Shown: positions 17,381 through 27,651 of the stretch, one piece after another
How positions within the stretch are numbered: the first letter of the stretch is position 1
Layout of the letters: every line of letters starts with the position of its first letter
DNA from: JAUPKT01 sp964427855
GTDB taxonomy: Bacteria > Desulfobacterota > Desulfomonilia > Desulfomonilales > Desulfomonilaceae
Direction of reading: 5' to 3'
NCBI GenBank assembly: GCA_964427855.1
Contig: CAYRVH010000008.1
Coordinates: forward strand, 1-64,000
DNA: 64,000 bases
Position numbers and translations under genes: made by a program
The notes under the pieces: generated by a model
Told to the model about the DNA's origin: nothing
Database searches by the model: none
The model's input: the letters and a program-made list of their open reading frames with translations, nothing else

Positions 17381-20300
17381 ATGGACCAGGTAATCTCCAC
17401 AAAGAACTTACCTCACCTGGAAGACCTTTTGAAAAGGCTTTCAGACCAATCTAGCGAGGAGCGGGGAGCCTTGGTCTCCTCGATCCTCGATACGCCAAAT
17501 CCCACTGCCACCGTAGGCCGTATAGATGATCTGTTGAAGACCTCGGTCAGCCCAATGGTAGAGCAAATCTTAAGACACCACAATCGCCGCGTACCGTTTC
17601 TCAAAGCTGTCGGGGGATCAAGCTTCCTTTTTTCAACTGTCATGAGGCGCCTGGAATTGGTGGAAGAATTTTTTGGGCAAGCCGAATATTGCAGACAAAA
17701 AAAGAGGGAAGACTTTGAAAAGGAGCTGATCGCAGAGGTAAGTCATACAACTGATTGCCAAGAGCTAAAACGAATCCTCAGATGCTACAAAGAACGGGAG
17801 TATCTCAGAATAGGGACGAGAGACTTGGCTGATATGGCCACAGTCAGAGAAACCATGGCGGAATTGTCAGACCTCGCTTCTGCCTGTGTTGCCGTGTCCC
17901 TCGATTTTCATTATGAGCGTCTTTGTGAAGTGCACGGCCATCCTAGGGAATGCACTCCCCACAAAGGCCTTGTGGTATTTGGGCTCGGGAAAATCTCAGG
18001 GGCTGAGTTAAATTTCTCGTCGGACATAGATCTGCTATTTTTGAGGGGGCCGGAGGAAGGCGTGACCAAAGGGCCCAAGACCCTGTCGGTGAAGCTTTTT
18101 TTTGAAACTCTCGTCAGAAATGTCACTCGCAGCTTGTCCGAAATAACTCAGGACGGGTTCGTCTTTCGTGTGGATCTTCGTTTGAGGCCGGAGGGTGAAA
18201 AAGGCGAACTCGTCCCTTCAGTGAACAATGCGCTTGATTATTACCTGAGCTGGGGACGAACGTGGGAGCGCGCGGCTCTCATGAAGTCGCGGGTTATCGC
18301 CGGCGATCAGATACTCGGAGAGGCGTTTCTTCGGGAGCTGGAACCCTTCATTTATCGGAAGCACCTCGACTATTCGACCATTGAGGAAATGCGTGAAATG
18401 AAGTCGATGGTTGAGCGAAGTCTGAGGAACAAACCGGGCATCAACATCAAGTTGGGACAAGGTGGGATCAGGGAGATAGAATTTTTCGTGCAGACCCTGC
18501 AGTTGATCAACGCCGGAAAGATACGGCGTTTGAGGTCTCCAAGCACCTATGAAGCCCTGCGGCTCCTTGCGGAAGCAGGCGTTCTTGAGCTCCACACCGC
18601 TGATTTGCTTGCCGATGCGTATCTCTTTTTCCGAAAAACAGAGCACAGAATACAGATCGATCATCAACTTCAAACACATGAATTGCCAAGAACTCCGGAG
18701 CAGCAGACTGAGCTGGCGCGACGGATGGGGTACAAAGAAAATGCTCTGGAAAACTTTCTTTCAGACTTGGAATCGAAGAGGAGAAACGTAGAGGATCTCT
18801 TCGCCAGTATGTTCCATCACTCAGAGGACGAGATCCTGAATCAACTATCTCCTCTAGCCAAGCAAATCGTTCAAGAGGCAGACAATCACTCGCTCCTTAT
18901 CGATCTCCTCAAAGAGGGAGGCTTCCATGAGCCGGAAGAATCATCTCGGCTCATTTACCACTTATTAAGACCGGCCGAACGCAGAGGGTTTTCCGAGAAA
19001 AGCAAGAGAATTCTGCAAAGACTTGCGCCGCTGTTCCTCGATGAAATATTGGAAACCCCAGAGCCCACCTCGACGCTTCGGGCCTTGGATCGTTACATCG
19101 ACTCCCTCCATTCCAGCGCNNNNNNNNNNNNNNNNNNNNNNNNNNNNNTACGTTCTTGGAAAATACCACCACCGCACGATTTGTCGTACGCATATTGGGT
19201 GAAAGCCTTTTCTTCTCTGATCTCCTTATTCGGCATCCCCAAATTATCGATTCTTTGATTGGAAGATCTGCCTACGAAAGACTCTCTGACAAGAAACAAT
19301 TCGACGATGACCTTGCTGAACGCCTGGAAAATTGTGAAGACTATGAATCACAGTTAGACGTACTCCGAAGGTACAAGCATGAGCAACTGCTTGCAATAGG
19401 CGTAAAGCAGTTGTGGGGTGAAGTCGATTCCGCCGCAGCGAGGGCTTGTATTACGGAGCTTGCAGAAGCGTGCCTTGGCGCCGCAGTGGAGATAGCCCAC
19501 AAGGCCATCACGAGAAAATTTGGCGGCGGTCGAGGCGACCTCCCCTTTGCGATATTAGGCATGGGTAAACTAGGTGGCAAAGAAATGACGTACTTGTCAG
19601 ACCTCGATATCGTTTTTGTGTATGAAGACTACTCAGAACGACGAGGGAGCCTTTATGTTCATGACTGGTTTAGTCGCTTGGCTGCTCGTGTGATTTCGGC
19701 GCTGACGACCCATACTGCGGAAGGTAAGGCCTTCGACATAGACACACGGCTGAGACCGTCGGGGAACAAAGGGCCGCTTGTTTCATCTTTGAACTCTTTT
19801 CGGGATTATCATAAGGGTGCATCCAAGTTGTGGGAAAAACAAGCTTTGATCAAGGCGAGACCAATAGTGGGACCAGAGTATTTGAAAGGCGAGCTGGCTG
19901 GCATTATAAAAGATTGTCTCATGCGTGCTGCCGCTTCTGAGGATGACCTTAGAGAAATCGCTCAACTCAGGGAGCGGATGGAACAAGAAATAGCAGAAGA
20001 AGATAAGTATCACGTTGACCTCAAGACGGGGCAAGGCGGTCTGGTTGATGTCGAGTTTTTCGTGCAAGGACACATCCTCAAATACGCCGCCAAAAGGCCT
20101 GAACTGCTGCGCCAAAATACCTTGGACGCCTTGGCCGCTCTCCACGACTATGCCTTGATAGACGCAGAGACCTTTACAACGCTGGACAATGGCTACCGTT
20201 TTCTCATAAACCTGGAAGACCGCCTCAGGCTCATGGAGCACAGGATTGTGGACAGAATTCCTTTGACAAGCCAAAAAATCAGAGGGTTGGCCAGAAGGCT

Positions 20301-20418
20301 GGGATACTCAGAGCAAGGAAGCGATCGGCTTCTAGAAGATTATTTTTCCACCACACGGGCTATTCGAGAAATCTACCTCTGTTTTTTTGGAAGACGAGCA
20401 TCAGCAGCACAAGCATGA
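17381..20418 (+). CDS. glnE: bifunctional glutamine-synthetase adenylyltransferase/deadenylase, interrupted by an N gap
   Basis: Controls glutamine synthetase by adding and removing AMP under PII control. Two nucleotidyltransferase domains are present: GLGKISGAELNFSSDIDLLF with RLRPEGEKGEL in the first half, and GMGKLGGKEMTYLSDLDIVF with RLRPSGNKGPL in the second. The frame changes across the 29-N run (19120-19148), but the flanks LDRYIDSLHSSA and TFLENTTTARFVV are continuous in the family, so this is one gene of about 1010 residues. An in-frame TTG at 17264 lies inside a dispersed repeat, so ATG 17381 (MDQVISTKNL) was preferred, although its Shine-Dalgarno is weak. Confidence 0.9.
19120..19148. 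other. assembly gap (29 N) inside glnE
   Basis: A run of N between two GlnE halves that are out of frame by two bases. A true gap of 27 or 30 nt, or another length of the same remainder, would restore the gene. Confidence 0.95.
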
Positions 20419-20533
20419 ACAAAATTTTCTGCGCCCTGCGTGATAATCAAAGCATACTTCATCGTTCTATTTATAACGGCGCGACATATGGAAAAGAGAT
20501 TACACAGCGGCGCATGCTCATAGGAGATACGAA

Positions 20534-22105
20534 GTGAACACGGTTGAACTGTATGACACCACTTTGAGGGATGGCGCCCAGACATGGGGCGTGCATTTTT
20601 CCGTCGAGGATAAACTGCGTATCACGAGAAAGCTCGACGAACTGGGGATAGATTTCATTGAGGGAGGATATCCCGGTTCCAATCCAAAAGATAGGCGGTT
20701 CTTTGAAGCGGCACAAGGCCTCAGCCTCAAGCACTCAAAGATAGTGGCATTTGGAAGCACCTGTCGGGCGGATACGCCGCCTGAAAAAGATTCCCAAATC
20801 AAGAATCTCCTCGAAGCCGGTACCGACACGGTTACAATTGTCGGGAAGAGTTGGAATCTCCATGTCACTGACGTCCTGGCAGTCCCGTTGCAAAAAAATC
20901 TCACTATGATTTCTGAGACAATCCAGTTTATTCGGCCTTATTTCAAGAAAATTTTCTTCGATGCCGAGCATTTTTTCGACGGGTTCAAAAACGACAGAGA
21001 ATACGCATTGGCCACGCTGAAGAGCGCGGTAAAGGCGGGATGCGACCTGGTTGTGCTCTGTGACACAAACGGCGGCGTGCTTCCTCTGGAGATCAGGGAA
21101 ATCATCGAGCACGTGAAAAAAAAATTGTCGGTACCCCTTGGAATTCATGCTCACAATGATTCAGAAACGGCAGTGGCCAATACCTTGTGCGCGGTGGCGT
21201 CAGGCGTCACTCATGTCCAGGGCACTATTAATGGCATCGGTGAGCGTTGTGGAAATGCCAACCTGATTTCCATTATTCCCGCACTAGCCATTAAAATGAA
21301 CAGTATGCAGGTAGATCCAAGGCGGTTGCGTTTGCTAAAACACGTTTCGGAATTTGTAGATGAGATGGCCAACCGAACGCCCCTCAAATCCCAACCCTAT
21401 GTGGGCGCCGCAGCGTTTGCCCATAAGGGAGGACTGCATAGCAGTGCAGTGGTTAAAAATAGCGCGGCCTACGAACATATAGACCCCGAATTGGTGGGTA
21501 ATCTCCGACGTTTTCCCATGTCAGAACAAGGAGGTCGCGCTGCACTTATACAAAAGGCTGCGGAATACGGCATACATCTCGACATACACGACCCCCGCGT
21601 GGCTGAAATCCTTCGGACCATGAAAGACCTCGAAGCACTCGGCGCCCATTACGAAGCTGCGGAAGGCTCTTTCGAACTTCTTATGAAGAGGATGCTCGGC
21701 CTGCATAAACGGTTTTTCACGCTTCACGGCTTCCACGTGAACAACATAAAAAGACAAGGGGACACAAAGACTTTCTCCGATGCAGTAGTACGTATCCTCG
21801 TCGGGGACAAAATGGAGTTTTCCGCCGCTGAGGGCAACGGTCCGGTGCATGCCCTAGACCTGGCTCTTCGTAAAGCCCTTGTCAGTTTCTACCCTTGCGT
21901 GAGCGAGGTGAGGCTTTCTGTCTTCAAAGTACGAGTCCTTGAGGGTGTCTCGGGTACCAGCGCGACCGTGCGAGCGCTCATCGAGTCCACGGACGGAGAA
22001 GACGTCTGGTGGACCGTCGGGTTTAACGAGAATGTCATTCAGGCTTCATGGGATGCGCTGGTGGACAGCATCGATTACAAGCTCCAGAAAGATCTCGCCT
22101 CATGA
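20534..22105 (+). CDS. cimA: (R)-citramalate synthase
   Basis: Condenses pyruvate and acetyl-CoA to citramalate, the entry to the threonine-independent route to isoleucine. HMGL-like barrel start VELYDTTLRDGAQTWGV, metal-binding IHAHNDSETAVAN, GTINGIGERCGNANL and AAFAHKGGLHSSAV are diagnostic of CimA rather than LeuA. A C-terminal LeuA dimer/regulatory domain (about 400-515) suggests feedback control by isoleucine. 523 residues. GTG start with AGGAGAT upstream. It overlaps the ComEA-like gene by 4 nt. ilvD at 29.3 kb serves the same pathway. Confidence 0.93.
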   Translation: MNTVELYDTTLRDGAQTWGVHFSVEDKLRITRKLDELGIDFIEGGYPGSNPKDRRFFEAAQGLSLKHSKIVAFGSTCRADTPPEKDSQIKNLLEAGTDTVTIVGKSWNLHVTDVLAVPLQKNLTMISETIQFIRPYFKKIFFDAEHFFDGFKNDREYALATLKSAVKAGCDLVVLCDTNGGVLPLEIREIIEHVKKKLSVPLGIHAHNDSETAVANTLCAVASGVTHVQGTINGIGERCGNANLISIIPALAIKMNSMQVDPRRLRLLKHVSEFVDEMANRTPLKSQPYVGAAAFAHKGGLHSSAVVKNSAAYEHIDPELVGNLRRFPMSEQGGRAALIQKAAEYGIHLDIHDPRVAEILRTMKDLEALGAHYEAAEGSFELLMKRMLGLHKRFFTLHGFHVNNIKRQGDTKTFSDAVVRILVGDKMEFSAAEGNGPVHALDLALRKALVSFYPCVSEVRLSVFKVRVLEGVSGTSATVRALIESTDGEDVWWTVGFNENVIQASWDALVDSIDYKLQKDLAS

Positions 22106-22683
22106 CACACAAGGAAAATCCCGTGGTCGCGCACTCGTCCATACGAGGACTGATCATCCTAGGGTTGGCGCTATCCCTGGTGCTCATGATCTCTCGAGGT
22201 TTGAAACAATCATACTGGGAAGGCGGGCCCATCAAGGGTGATGGTGATTGCACATACCAAGTGATGCGAGCAAAAACCTTGGTGGGAACCATACGTTTTC
22301 ACGCCCCAGCTCATGTCTCCGATATTATGCAGGGTTTGGGAGCGCCATCGCCGCAGAAATTGACCGGCGATGAACGCCTCGTTCCCTGCGACAGCGTAAT
22401 TGATCTTGACGAAGGGGACCGGCATATCCGTTGGGCGCCGCTCAGCGCTTCCGTCTTGGTGGCCATTGGCGGCAAAATGGATCTCAATACCGCGCAAGCG
22501 GAAGACCTTGTGCTCATCCCTGGTGTAGGGCCAAAGCTCGCCGCCACAATAGTGGATTATCGCACCAAACACGGGCCGTTTCATTCTCTTGCAGATCTGG
22601 AAAAGATTGCTGGGGTTGGGGGAAAAAAGAGGGCAAAAATGGAGCCGTTTGTGAAAATTACACCACCGAGCGACTCACGGTAG
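22102..22683 (+). CDS. ComEA-like helix-hairpin-helix membrane protein
   Basis: A 193-residue protein with an N-terminal membrane anchor (about residues 14-32), a central SLBB-like region and a C-terminal double HhH: LNTAQAEDLVLIPGVGPKLA and ADLEKIAGVGGKKRAKM. ComEA proteins bind DNA outside the membrane during uptake; many single HhH proteins of this type have no proven role. The start ATG 22102 overlaps the cimA stop. A hairpin lies 45 nt after the stop. Confidence 0.75.
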   Translation: MTHKENPVVAHSSIRGLIILGLALSLVLMISRGLKQSYWEGGPIKGDGDCTYQVMRAKTLVGTIRFHAPAHVSDIMQGLGAPSPQKLTGDERLVPCDSVIDLDEGDRHIRWAPLSASVLVAIGGKMDLNTAQAEDLVLIPGVGPKLAATIVDYRTKHGPFHSLADLEKIAGVGGKKRAKMEPFVKITPPSDSR

Positions 22684-22727
22684 CGCCGGCACTGTCACGT
22701 CGATTCGGTCGGGATGTGGCGCGTCTG

Positions 22728-22749
22728 GATTCCCTCTTGCGAGGGAATC
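22728..22749. terminator. perfect 9-bp hairpin between ComEA-like gene and convergent queE
   Basis: GATTCCCTC (22728-22736), loop TTGC, GAGGGAATC (22741-22749), then ATTTTC. It sits in the convergent junction and could terminate either transcript. It also belongs to the TGGATTCCC-type palindromes seen near 13660. Confidence 0.55.
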
Positions 22750-22808
22750 ATTTTCACGGGCGGTTGACCGAATGCGCGAGGCGTTACCAAGAAACCCTTC
22801 AATGGTCT

Positions 22809-23450
22809 TTACACCCTTCTGGTTTTTGTAGGCCAGATAAATCTGTGCAACGGCGCTTGCATTCTCACCTCGAGGTTGTCCGATAATATCCACTGAGCAA
22901 GGGCTGCGGCCGACAGTTCGTTGTGAACGGGGGAAAAGAGGACGGCGTTTTGAATGCCTTTCAATCGATGGCGCAGCGTTTCTTGAGCCCATTCAAAATC
23001 AGTCCTGTCTGCAATGACGAACTTGATCTCATCGTGAGGCCTTAAAAGAGCGAGGTTTTCCCATCGGTTTCTATGACTTTCTCCGCTGGAGGGGCATTTC
23101 AAATCCATGATTCGCACGACGCGCTCCGGTAAAGATGAAATGTCCAAGGACCCGTTCGTTTCGATGAGTACCCGTCGACCCGTATCAAGCAGGGCTTGGG
23201 CAAGCAGAGGGGTTTCAGGCTGAAGAAGCGGTTCGCCTCCCGTGATCTCCACAAGTCTTACGTCATGAGAAAGGACCTTATCCACGATGTCGGCTATCTC
23301 CATAGGATCCCCTTCCTCCCGGGCATAGGTGGAGTCGCAATAACGGCAGGCGAGATTGCAGCCTGTGAGCCTGACGAAGGAACACGGCAGGCCGACGTAC
23401 GATGATTCGCCTTGGATGCTCTTGAATATCTCACACACGGTGAGGCTCAT
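22809..23450 (-). CDS. queE: 7-carboxy-7-deazaguanine synthase
   Basis: A radical SAM enzyme that turns carboxy-tetrahydropterin into CDG in queuosine/preQ0 synthesis. The cluster motif CNLACRYCDS (CxxxCxxC) is at about residues 31-38. It also has IFKSIQGESSYVGLP, VEITGGEPLLQ, LIETNGS and the C-terminal MQAPLHRFIWP. 213 residues, typical. Encoded alone, without queC, queD or queF in the window. No preQ1 riboswitch was recognised upstream. Confidence 0.93.
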   Translation of the reverse strand: MSLTVCEIFKSIQGESSYVGLPCSFVRLTGCNLACRYCDSTYAREEGDPMEIADIVDKVLSHDVRLVEITGGEPLLQPETPLLAQALLDTGRRVLIETNGSLDISSLPERVVRIMDLKCPSSGESHRNRWENLALLRPHDEIKFVIADRTDFEWAQETLRHRLKGIQNAVLFSPVHNELSAAALAQWILSDNLEVRMQAPLHRFIWPTKTRRV

Positions 23451-24114
23451 AAAAGACTCCCCGAAAATGCGCCAGGTTGTTTCACTCCGCCGGCGGGAGC
23501 GACGGCAAACAAATTCGCTGGTCTATGAAGGTTTTTTCTGACAAAGGCGGTGTGATGAGACTGGCCCGGCGTGCAACCGCCTGTCCTCCTAAGGGACGCC
23601 ACGGTGCTATAGTATTCCCAAAAACCTATCACGAAATCGCGTCGCTTGTCGCTTCGAGCCCAAGGACGTATCAATAACACTCTCGTCATTGCGAGGAACA
23701 GGAAGCGACGAAGCCCTCTGAGCCCACACAGGGTGAGCATGAATGTTTTCGTCGAATGCTCTTTTTTCTTCGAGAACCGCAGCTACAAGGCTACCCCTGA
23801 AAAAATGAATGCGCGAAATGCGCGCCGCTGTCCCTCAGGGAACGTGCCGAATTATTCATTCCACCGGTGTCTCGCACGACGGCCGGCCTGCGCTCTCACG
23901 TTCAAGCAATTCCGGGCGCGCTGACCGGATTATGTATCGTGTCAAACGAGGCAAACTCTGCCGCCGTTACCCATGAACCGGCAGGCAGGCATCTCCTCAT
24001 GAGATTTTTTTTGCATCGCCGCAACACATCGCAATGACCGAGAAGAAATCCTCGGCATGGCAAATGCAAAAAAGCAATAGGCCGCCTGAGGTGGCGGCAG
24101 AGAAGGCTTGCACG
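23451..24114. other. intergenic stretch, 664 nt, repeat-rich, no supported gene
   Basis: Lies upstream of queE and downstream of metF. It holds a CGTCATTGCGAGGAACAGGA-type dispersed repeat at about 23685, the repeat at 23751-23780, and an inverted match (CAATGACCGAGAAGAAATC) near 24031. Translated ORFs here contain only repeat-derived peptides. Confidence 0.5.
23751..23780 (+). repeat. degenerate dispersed repeat, copy 3 (second half only)
   Basis: GTCGAATGCTCTTTTTTCTT then CGAGAACCGC. Nearly identical to the second half of the copy at 17235-17293. Confidence 0.5.
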
Positions 24115-25050
24115 TTACACGACCGGCCGAGGAAGCAGGCCGGCTCGCTCGGCGATTTCGCCCACTTTTTCCTCCCACTCTATCGCCATAATGTGAACGC
24201 CCGCTATTCCTTTCATTTCTCGAAGCCGTTGAATGGTCTCCACGGCGATCTTGATCCCTTCCTCCGCCTGGCTCTCCTTGGGCGTCCCCTTCATTCGCTG
24301 GAGCAGCTCGTCAGGGACGTCCATGCCCGGGACATTATTGGCCATGTACCGAGCCATGCCAAAGGATTTGAAAGGGGTCACGCCCCCCAAAATGAAGACC
24401 TTTTCACGACCGCCGAGATCTACACCCTGCTTCATCCATTCTGCGAACTTCTTGATGTTGAAAATGCATTGGGTCTGAATGAATTCGACGCCGGCCGCAA
24501 CCTTTTTGGCCAGGCGCGGAACCCTGATTTCAAAAGGATCGGCAAACGGATTGGCCGCAGCGCCTATGAAGAGCTTCGGCGCAGCCTTAATCTCTTCTCC
24601 ACCTAAAAACCGGCTCTCGTCTCGCATCTTGCGCACCATGCTGATGAGCTGGATGGAGTCCAGGTCAAAGACATTTTTGGCCTGGGGGTGATCCCCAAAT
24701 CGCTGGTGATCCCCAGAGAGACAAAGCATGTTCTTGATGCCCAAGGCGGCGCCGCCAAGTATATCGCTTTGCATGGCGATTCGGTTCCGATCGCGACAAA
24801 CCATCTGCATGACGGGCTCCATGCCTTCCTGCATCATGATCACAGAAGATGCAATAGAGGACATTCTTACCACTGACGTCTGATTATCTGTGATGTTAAA
24901 AGCATCAGCCTTATCTTTTAAAATCCTACATTTCTTGCGAACAGCCTCGGGGTCTGCGCCTCGGGGAGGACCGCATTCGCCTGTGACAGCAAAATGACCG
25001 GCGCGAAGTATTTTTTCAAGTCGGCTATCGGTTACACATTCAGTGCTCAT
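24115..25050 (-). CDS. metF: methylenetetrahydrofolate reductase catalytic subunit
   Basis: A TIM-barrel MTHFR family protein interconverting methylene- and methyl-tetrahydrofolate, the methyl-branch step of the Wood-Ljungdahl pathway. From ATG 25050 (MSTECVTDSRLEKILRAG) it has 311 residues, with FAVTGECGPPRGAD, MLCLSGDHQRFGDHPQA and EFIQTQCIFNIKKF, as in anaerobe MetF. GGGAGG precedes the ATG; the longer frame to 25107 runs into metV. The 4-nt overlap with metV and the mvhD upstream make a three-gene unit. Confidence 0.92.
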   Translation of the reverse strand: MSTECVTDSRLEKILRAGHFAVTGECGPPRGADPEAVRKKCRILKDKADAFNITDNQTSVVRMSSIASSVIMMQEGMEPVMQMVCRDRNRIAMQSDILGGAALGIKNMLCLSGDHQRFGDHPQAKNVFDLDSIQLISMVRKMRDESRFLGGEEIKAAPKLFIGAAANPFADPFEIRVPRLAKKVAAGVEFIQTQCIFNIKKFAEWMKQGVDLGGREKVFILGGVTPFKSFGMARYMANNVPGMDVPDELLQRMKGTPKESQAEEGIKIAVETIQRLREMKGIAGVHIMAIEWEEKVGEIAERAGLLPRPVV

Positions 25051-25715
25051 CTTTGAAAGTCCTCCCTGATCATTGTTCGTGGACCGCCATCTCTGCTGGA
25101 CCTCCAATCGTTTGCCTCGATGATTTGCTCATACCTGTCCATGAGGTTGAGGGATTTAAGACGGTCTATGATGAGTTGCCAGGCGCAGTCAACCTGAGGA
25201 TCGATCTCACACTTGCCGTTTGTGGAGCCGCCGCATGGGCCGTTGAGCAGGCTTTTGGAGCAGCGGGCGACAGGACAAATGCCCCCCGTGTAGTAAAGTT
25301 TGCAATCGCCGCATGTTTGGCAGCGTTCGACATAATAGCCTTCCTTCTTGGAGCCCCCTACAAATGTTGTGTTCAGAGCGGGATACACGGGCATGCCAGG
25401 GTATCGCTCGGCGACAAATTGTACGCCTGCCCCACACGCCAGAGAGAGGACGCCGTCTATCTGCCCCATTATGTCGCTGATTTGTTCCACGTACTCGGGA
25501 TCACACTGACGCTCGATTGTCTTTTCTACTATGTCCAATGGATCGTGATCTTTCTCTCGACTCATTCGGAGTTGGCTGGAGAGGACTTTCACCGCGTCGT
25601 CTCCGCCGGTAAGACACACCGTGACGCAACCACCGCACCCAAGCACGAGAACTTTTTTGTGGCCGTTGAGCATCTTAACGATTTCTTCGAACGGTTTTCG
25701 TTCACCTATGACCAT
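25047..25715 (-). CDS. metV: MetV, zinc/Fe-S accessory subunit of methylenetetrahydrofolate reductase
   Basis: A 222-residue protein of the MTHFR C-terminal (PF12225-type) family. It has an N-terminal VLGCGGCVTVC motif and a Cys-rich C-terminal region (CQTCGDCKLYYTGGICPVA, then RCSKSLLNGPCGG) able to hold clusters or zinc. In acetogens MetV binds MetF and is needed for activity. Overlaps metF by 4 nt. Preceded by mvhD, so electrons probably reach MetFV through an Mvh/Hdr-type route. Confidence 0.9.
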   Translation of the reverse strand: MVIGERKPFEEIVKMLNGHKKVLVLGCGGCVTVCLTGGDDAVKVLSSQLRMSREKDHDPLDIVEKTIERQCDPEYVEQISDIMGQIDGVLSLACGAGVQFVAERYPGMPVYPALNTTFVGGSKKEGYYVERCQTCGDCKLYYTGGICPVARCSKSLLNGPCGGSTNGKCEIDPQVDCAWQLIIDRLKSLNLMDRYEQIIEANDWRSSRDGGPRTMIREDFQR

Positions 25716-25762
25716 AATTATGCCTCCAGTCCTGCTGTTGACACAACAGATGTATTCAACGT

Positions 25763-26203
25763 TTATGCAGCCTCTTGTGTGGCCGCAGACTGAGTTTTGC
25801 GAAGAGGGCTTGGGCCGAGGGCCTTGATACGCTCTGTGAATTCTCGAGCCACCTCAGCGAATCTCGGTCCCATTGCGGCGCTCATGTTGAACATTTCTAG
25901 ACGTTCTGGTTCGAGACCGACTTCTTGTATAAGTTTTTTCGTGTAATTCACTCTGGGTTTTGCCACGAGATTGCCATGGATAAAATGACAGTCACCCTCG
26001 AGACATCCTGCGACATACACCCCATCCGCCCCCTTCTCGAAGGCTCTGAGCAGAAGAATGGGTGTCACCTTCCCAGTACAAGGCAACCGTATGATTCGGA
26101 TGTTTGGCGGATATTCAAGACGCATACTGCCGGCAAGGTCAGCGGCGCCATACGCACAATAGTGGCAACAAAAAGCTACGATAATTGGCTCAAAATCTGC
26201 CAT
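25763..26203 (-). CDS. mvhD: MvhD-type [2Fe-2S] electron-transfer subunit
   Basis: A 146-residue methyl-viologen-reducing hydrogenase delta-subunit family protein: VAFCCHYCAYGAADLAG, the LPCTGKV segment, and GCLEGDCHF with the conserved cysteines. MvhD links hydrogenases or dehydrogenases to heterodisulfide-reductase-like HdrA. Here it stands first in the mvhD-metV-metF unit, 47 nt before metV, with no hdrABC next to it. The C-terminal tail (SPLRKTQSAATQEAA) is variable in the family. Confidence 0.92.
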   Translation of the reverse strand: MADFEPIIVAFCCHYCAYGAADLAGSMRLEYPPNIRIIRLPCTGKVTPILLLRAFEKGADGVYVAGCLEGDCHFIHGNLVAKPRVNYTKKLIQEVGLEPERLEMFNMSAAMGPRFAEVAREFTERIKALGPSPLRKTQSAATQEAA

Positions 26204-26319
26204 TCTATATCTCCCTGATAGTGTTTCAATGGTGTTAAGGCAGGCAGTGGATCAGACTAAACGAAGAGGGAGAAAAAAGCAAGTACAGCGAACCACGTGA
26301 GAACACAGTCTTCCTGCGA

Positions 26320-27651
26320 CTAAATGTCCTCCCAGGCTTGCTCCAAGAATGAGTCATCCAGAAGTCGCCGGATGTACATAATTTCTTCTCTGTCCTGAAA
26401 ATCTCTCGGTTTTGACTCGCCTCGCACATTGGCGGCAAATAAAGGCCTCTTTTTGAAAAGCTCCCGCAAGACTGCCGCAAGGGGATGTCCCAAATTCTCG
26501 ATACCGCCCTCGTATTTTCGGATAAACGTCATTGCTTCGCGCCTCAACGAGAGGATGGATTGAAAACCATAGCGGAAAAGCGTTTCCATGTGGCGGTTGA
26601 TGAGCAGATGTGTTGCAGCACCTGGCTCGCCGTCTCCCAACTCCTGTAGGGCGATGTTTATGTACCCACTTGCCTTGTGCAGGCTTCTCGTAAGGTCGTC
26701 GTATAGCGATGGGTCAAGGGAGTCCGCCACGATGATCTTATTCGCCAGGTGCGCCAGCTCAGAGGAAATTCTGTCTCTGTCTTGGGAATCGGTCAACTGA
26801 TCAAGGCACTGTCTGAACAAGGATGTGGACGGTATCGTTTTCAAAGGATAGACGAGAGGAGCCGTGTCCGCGTCATCATCTTCTTGGGATTGCAAATCAA
26901 AAAGCGCCGGGGGGGTGGTCGCCGGCATTTTACGGATACCGCATTCCTGATATATTTCAATAGCTTCTTCAAAAGACGGGAAGCCCTTTTCAGCCAATCG
27001 AGCCTGCCGAAAATGAAGCGCTGCTTCTTCGAAGTCAGAGGAGAGTCCATAGGCAAGGGATTCCATCACGGTGAAGTAGTAGTTTGTGTCTGCCTCGTAC
27101 AGGGTTTCAAGGAGCGCCTTGAGAGGATCCTCGAGAGAAGGCGCTGGAAAGTCCACGTAGAAGATATTTTCTAGAGTGTAGGCTGGCAGAGTATCTGATT
27201 CCTCGACATAGTCAACGTCGGTGTTTCTCGTTTTTACAGTCAGGAACGGGTGAAGCATCGCGACGACGAGTTCAGGATCCAATGTGGAGAGCAGGTCCTG
27301 AACCTGCTCAATTGGCAATTGGGCGAATATGTCCAACCACTTGGCAATTCCATCAGAGTAGAGCATGTCTTTCTTCCAAAACTCAAGGTCAGCACAGTGC
27401 TGCAATTGCTTGGTCGAGGCAAAGGATAGCAGCTGCAAGGCTTCTTCTTCTGAGAGGGCCTTCGTCAGGTAATAAAAATCTTCCTCCCTCAGCTCATGAA
27501 CAAGGGCCTCAGGTCGTCTTAGTGATTCAATGACCCCGAAAAAGGCACGCGGGGAAAGTGCGCCCAAGAGTCTCACCAGTCTCCGAGGCGAGGCCTTGTT
27601 CAAATTTTCTCGGAGCAGCTCGATCGGTGCTACGCGTTGGTTGCCACTCAT
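26320..27651 (-). CDS. DUF6178-like protein
   Basis: A 443-residue soluble, mostly helical, acidic protein. Segments such as REEDFYYLTKALSEEEALQL and LQHCADLEFWKKDML match what I recall of DUF6178, a family seen chiefly in Desulfobacterota. No catalytic motif or signal peptide is visible, and the function is unknown. It lies 116 nt upstream of mvhD on the same strand and may or may not be co-transcribed. Divergent from pfk. Confidence 0.65.
   Translation of the reverse strand: MSGNQRVAPIELLRENLNKASPRRLVRLLGALSPRAFFGVIESLRRPEALVHELREEDFYYLTKALSEEEALQLLSFASTKQLQHCADLEFWKKDMLYSDGIAKWLDIFAQLPIEQVQDLLSTLDPELVVAMLHPFLTVKTRNTDVDYVEESDTLPAYTLENIFYVDFPAPSLEDPLKALLETLYEADTNYYFTVMESLAYGLSSDFEEAALHFRQARLAEKGFPSFEEAIEIYQECGIRKMPATTPPALFDLQSQEDDDADTAPLVYPLKTIPSTSLFRQCLDQLTDSQDRDRISSELAHLANKIIVADSLDPSLYDDLTRSLHKASGYINIALQELGDGEPGAATHLLINRHMETLFRYGFQSILSLRREAMTFIRKYEGGIENLGHPLAAVLRELFKKRPLFAANVRGESKPRDFQDREEIMYIRRLLDDSFLEQAWEDI

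Noticed and set aside
23646..23924. 92-codon frame in the queE-metF spacer
   Set aside because: Its peptide is produced by dispersed repeats (ARNRKRRS-type) and has no protein signature.
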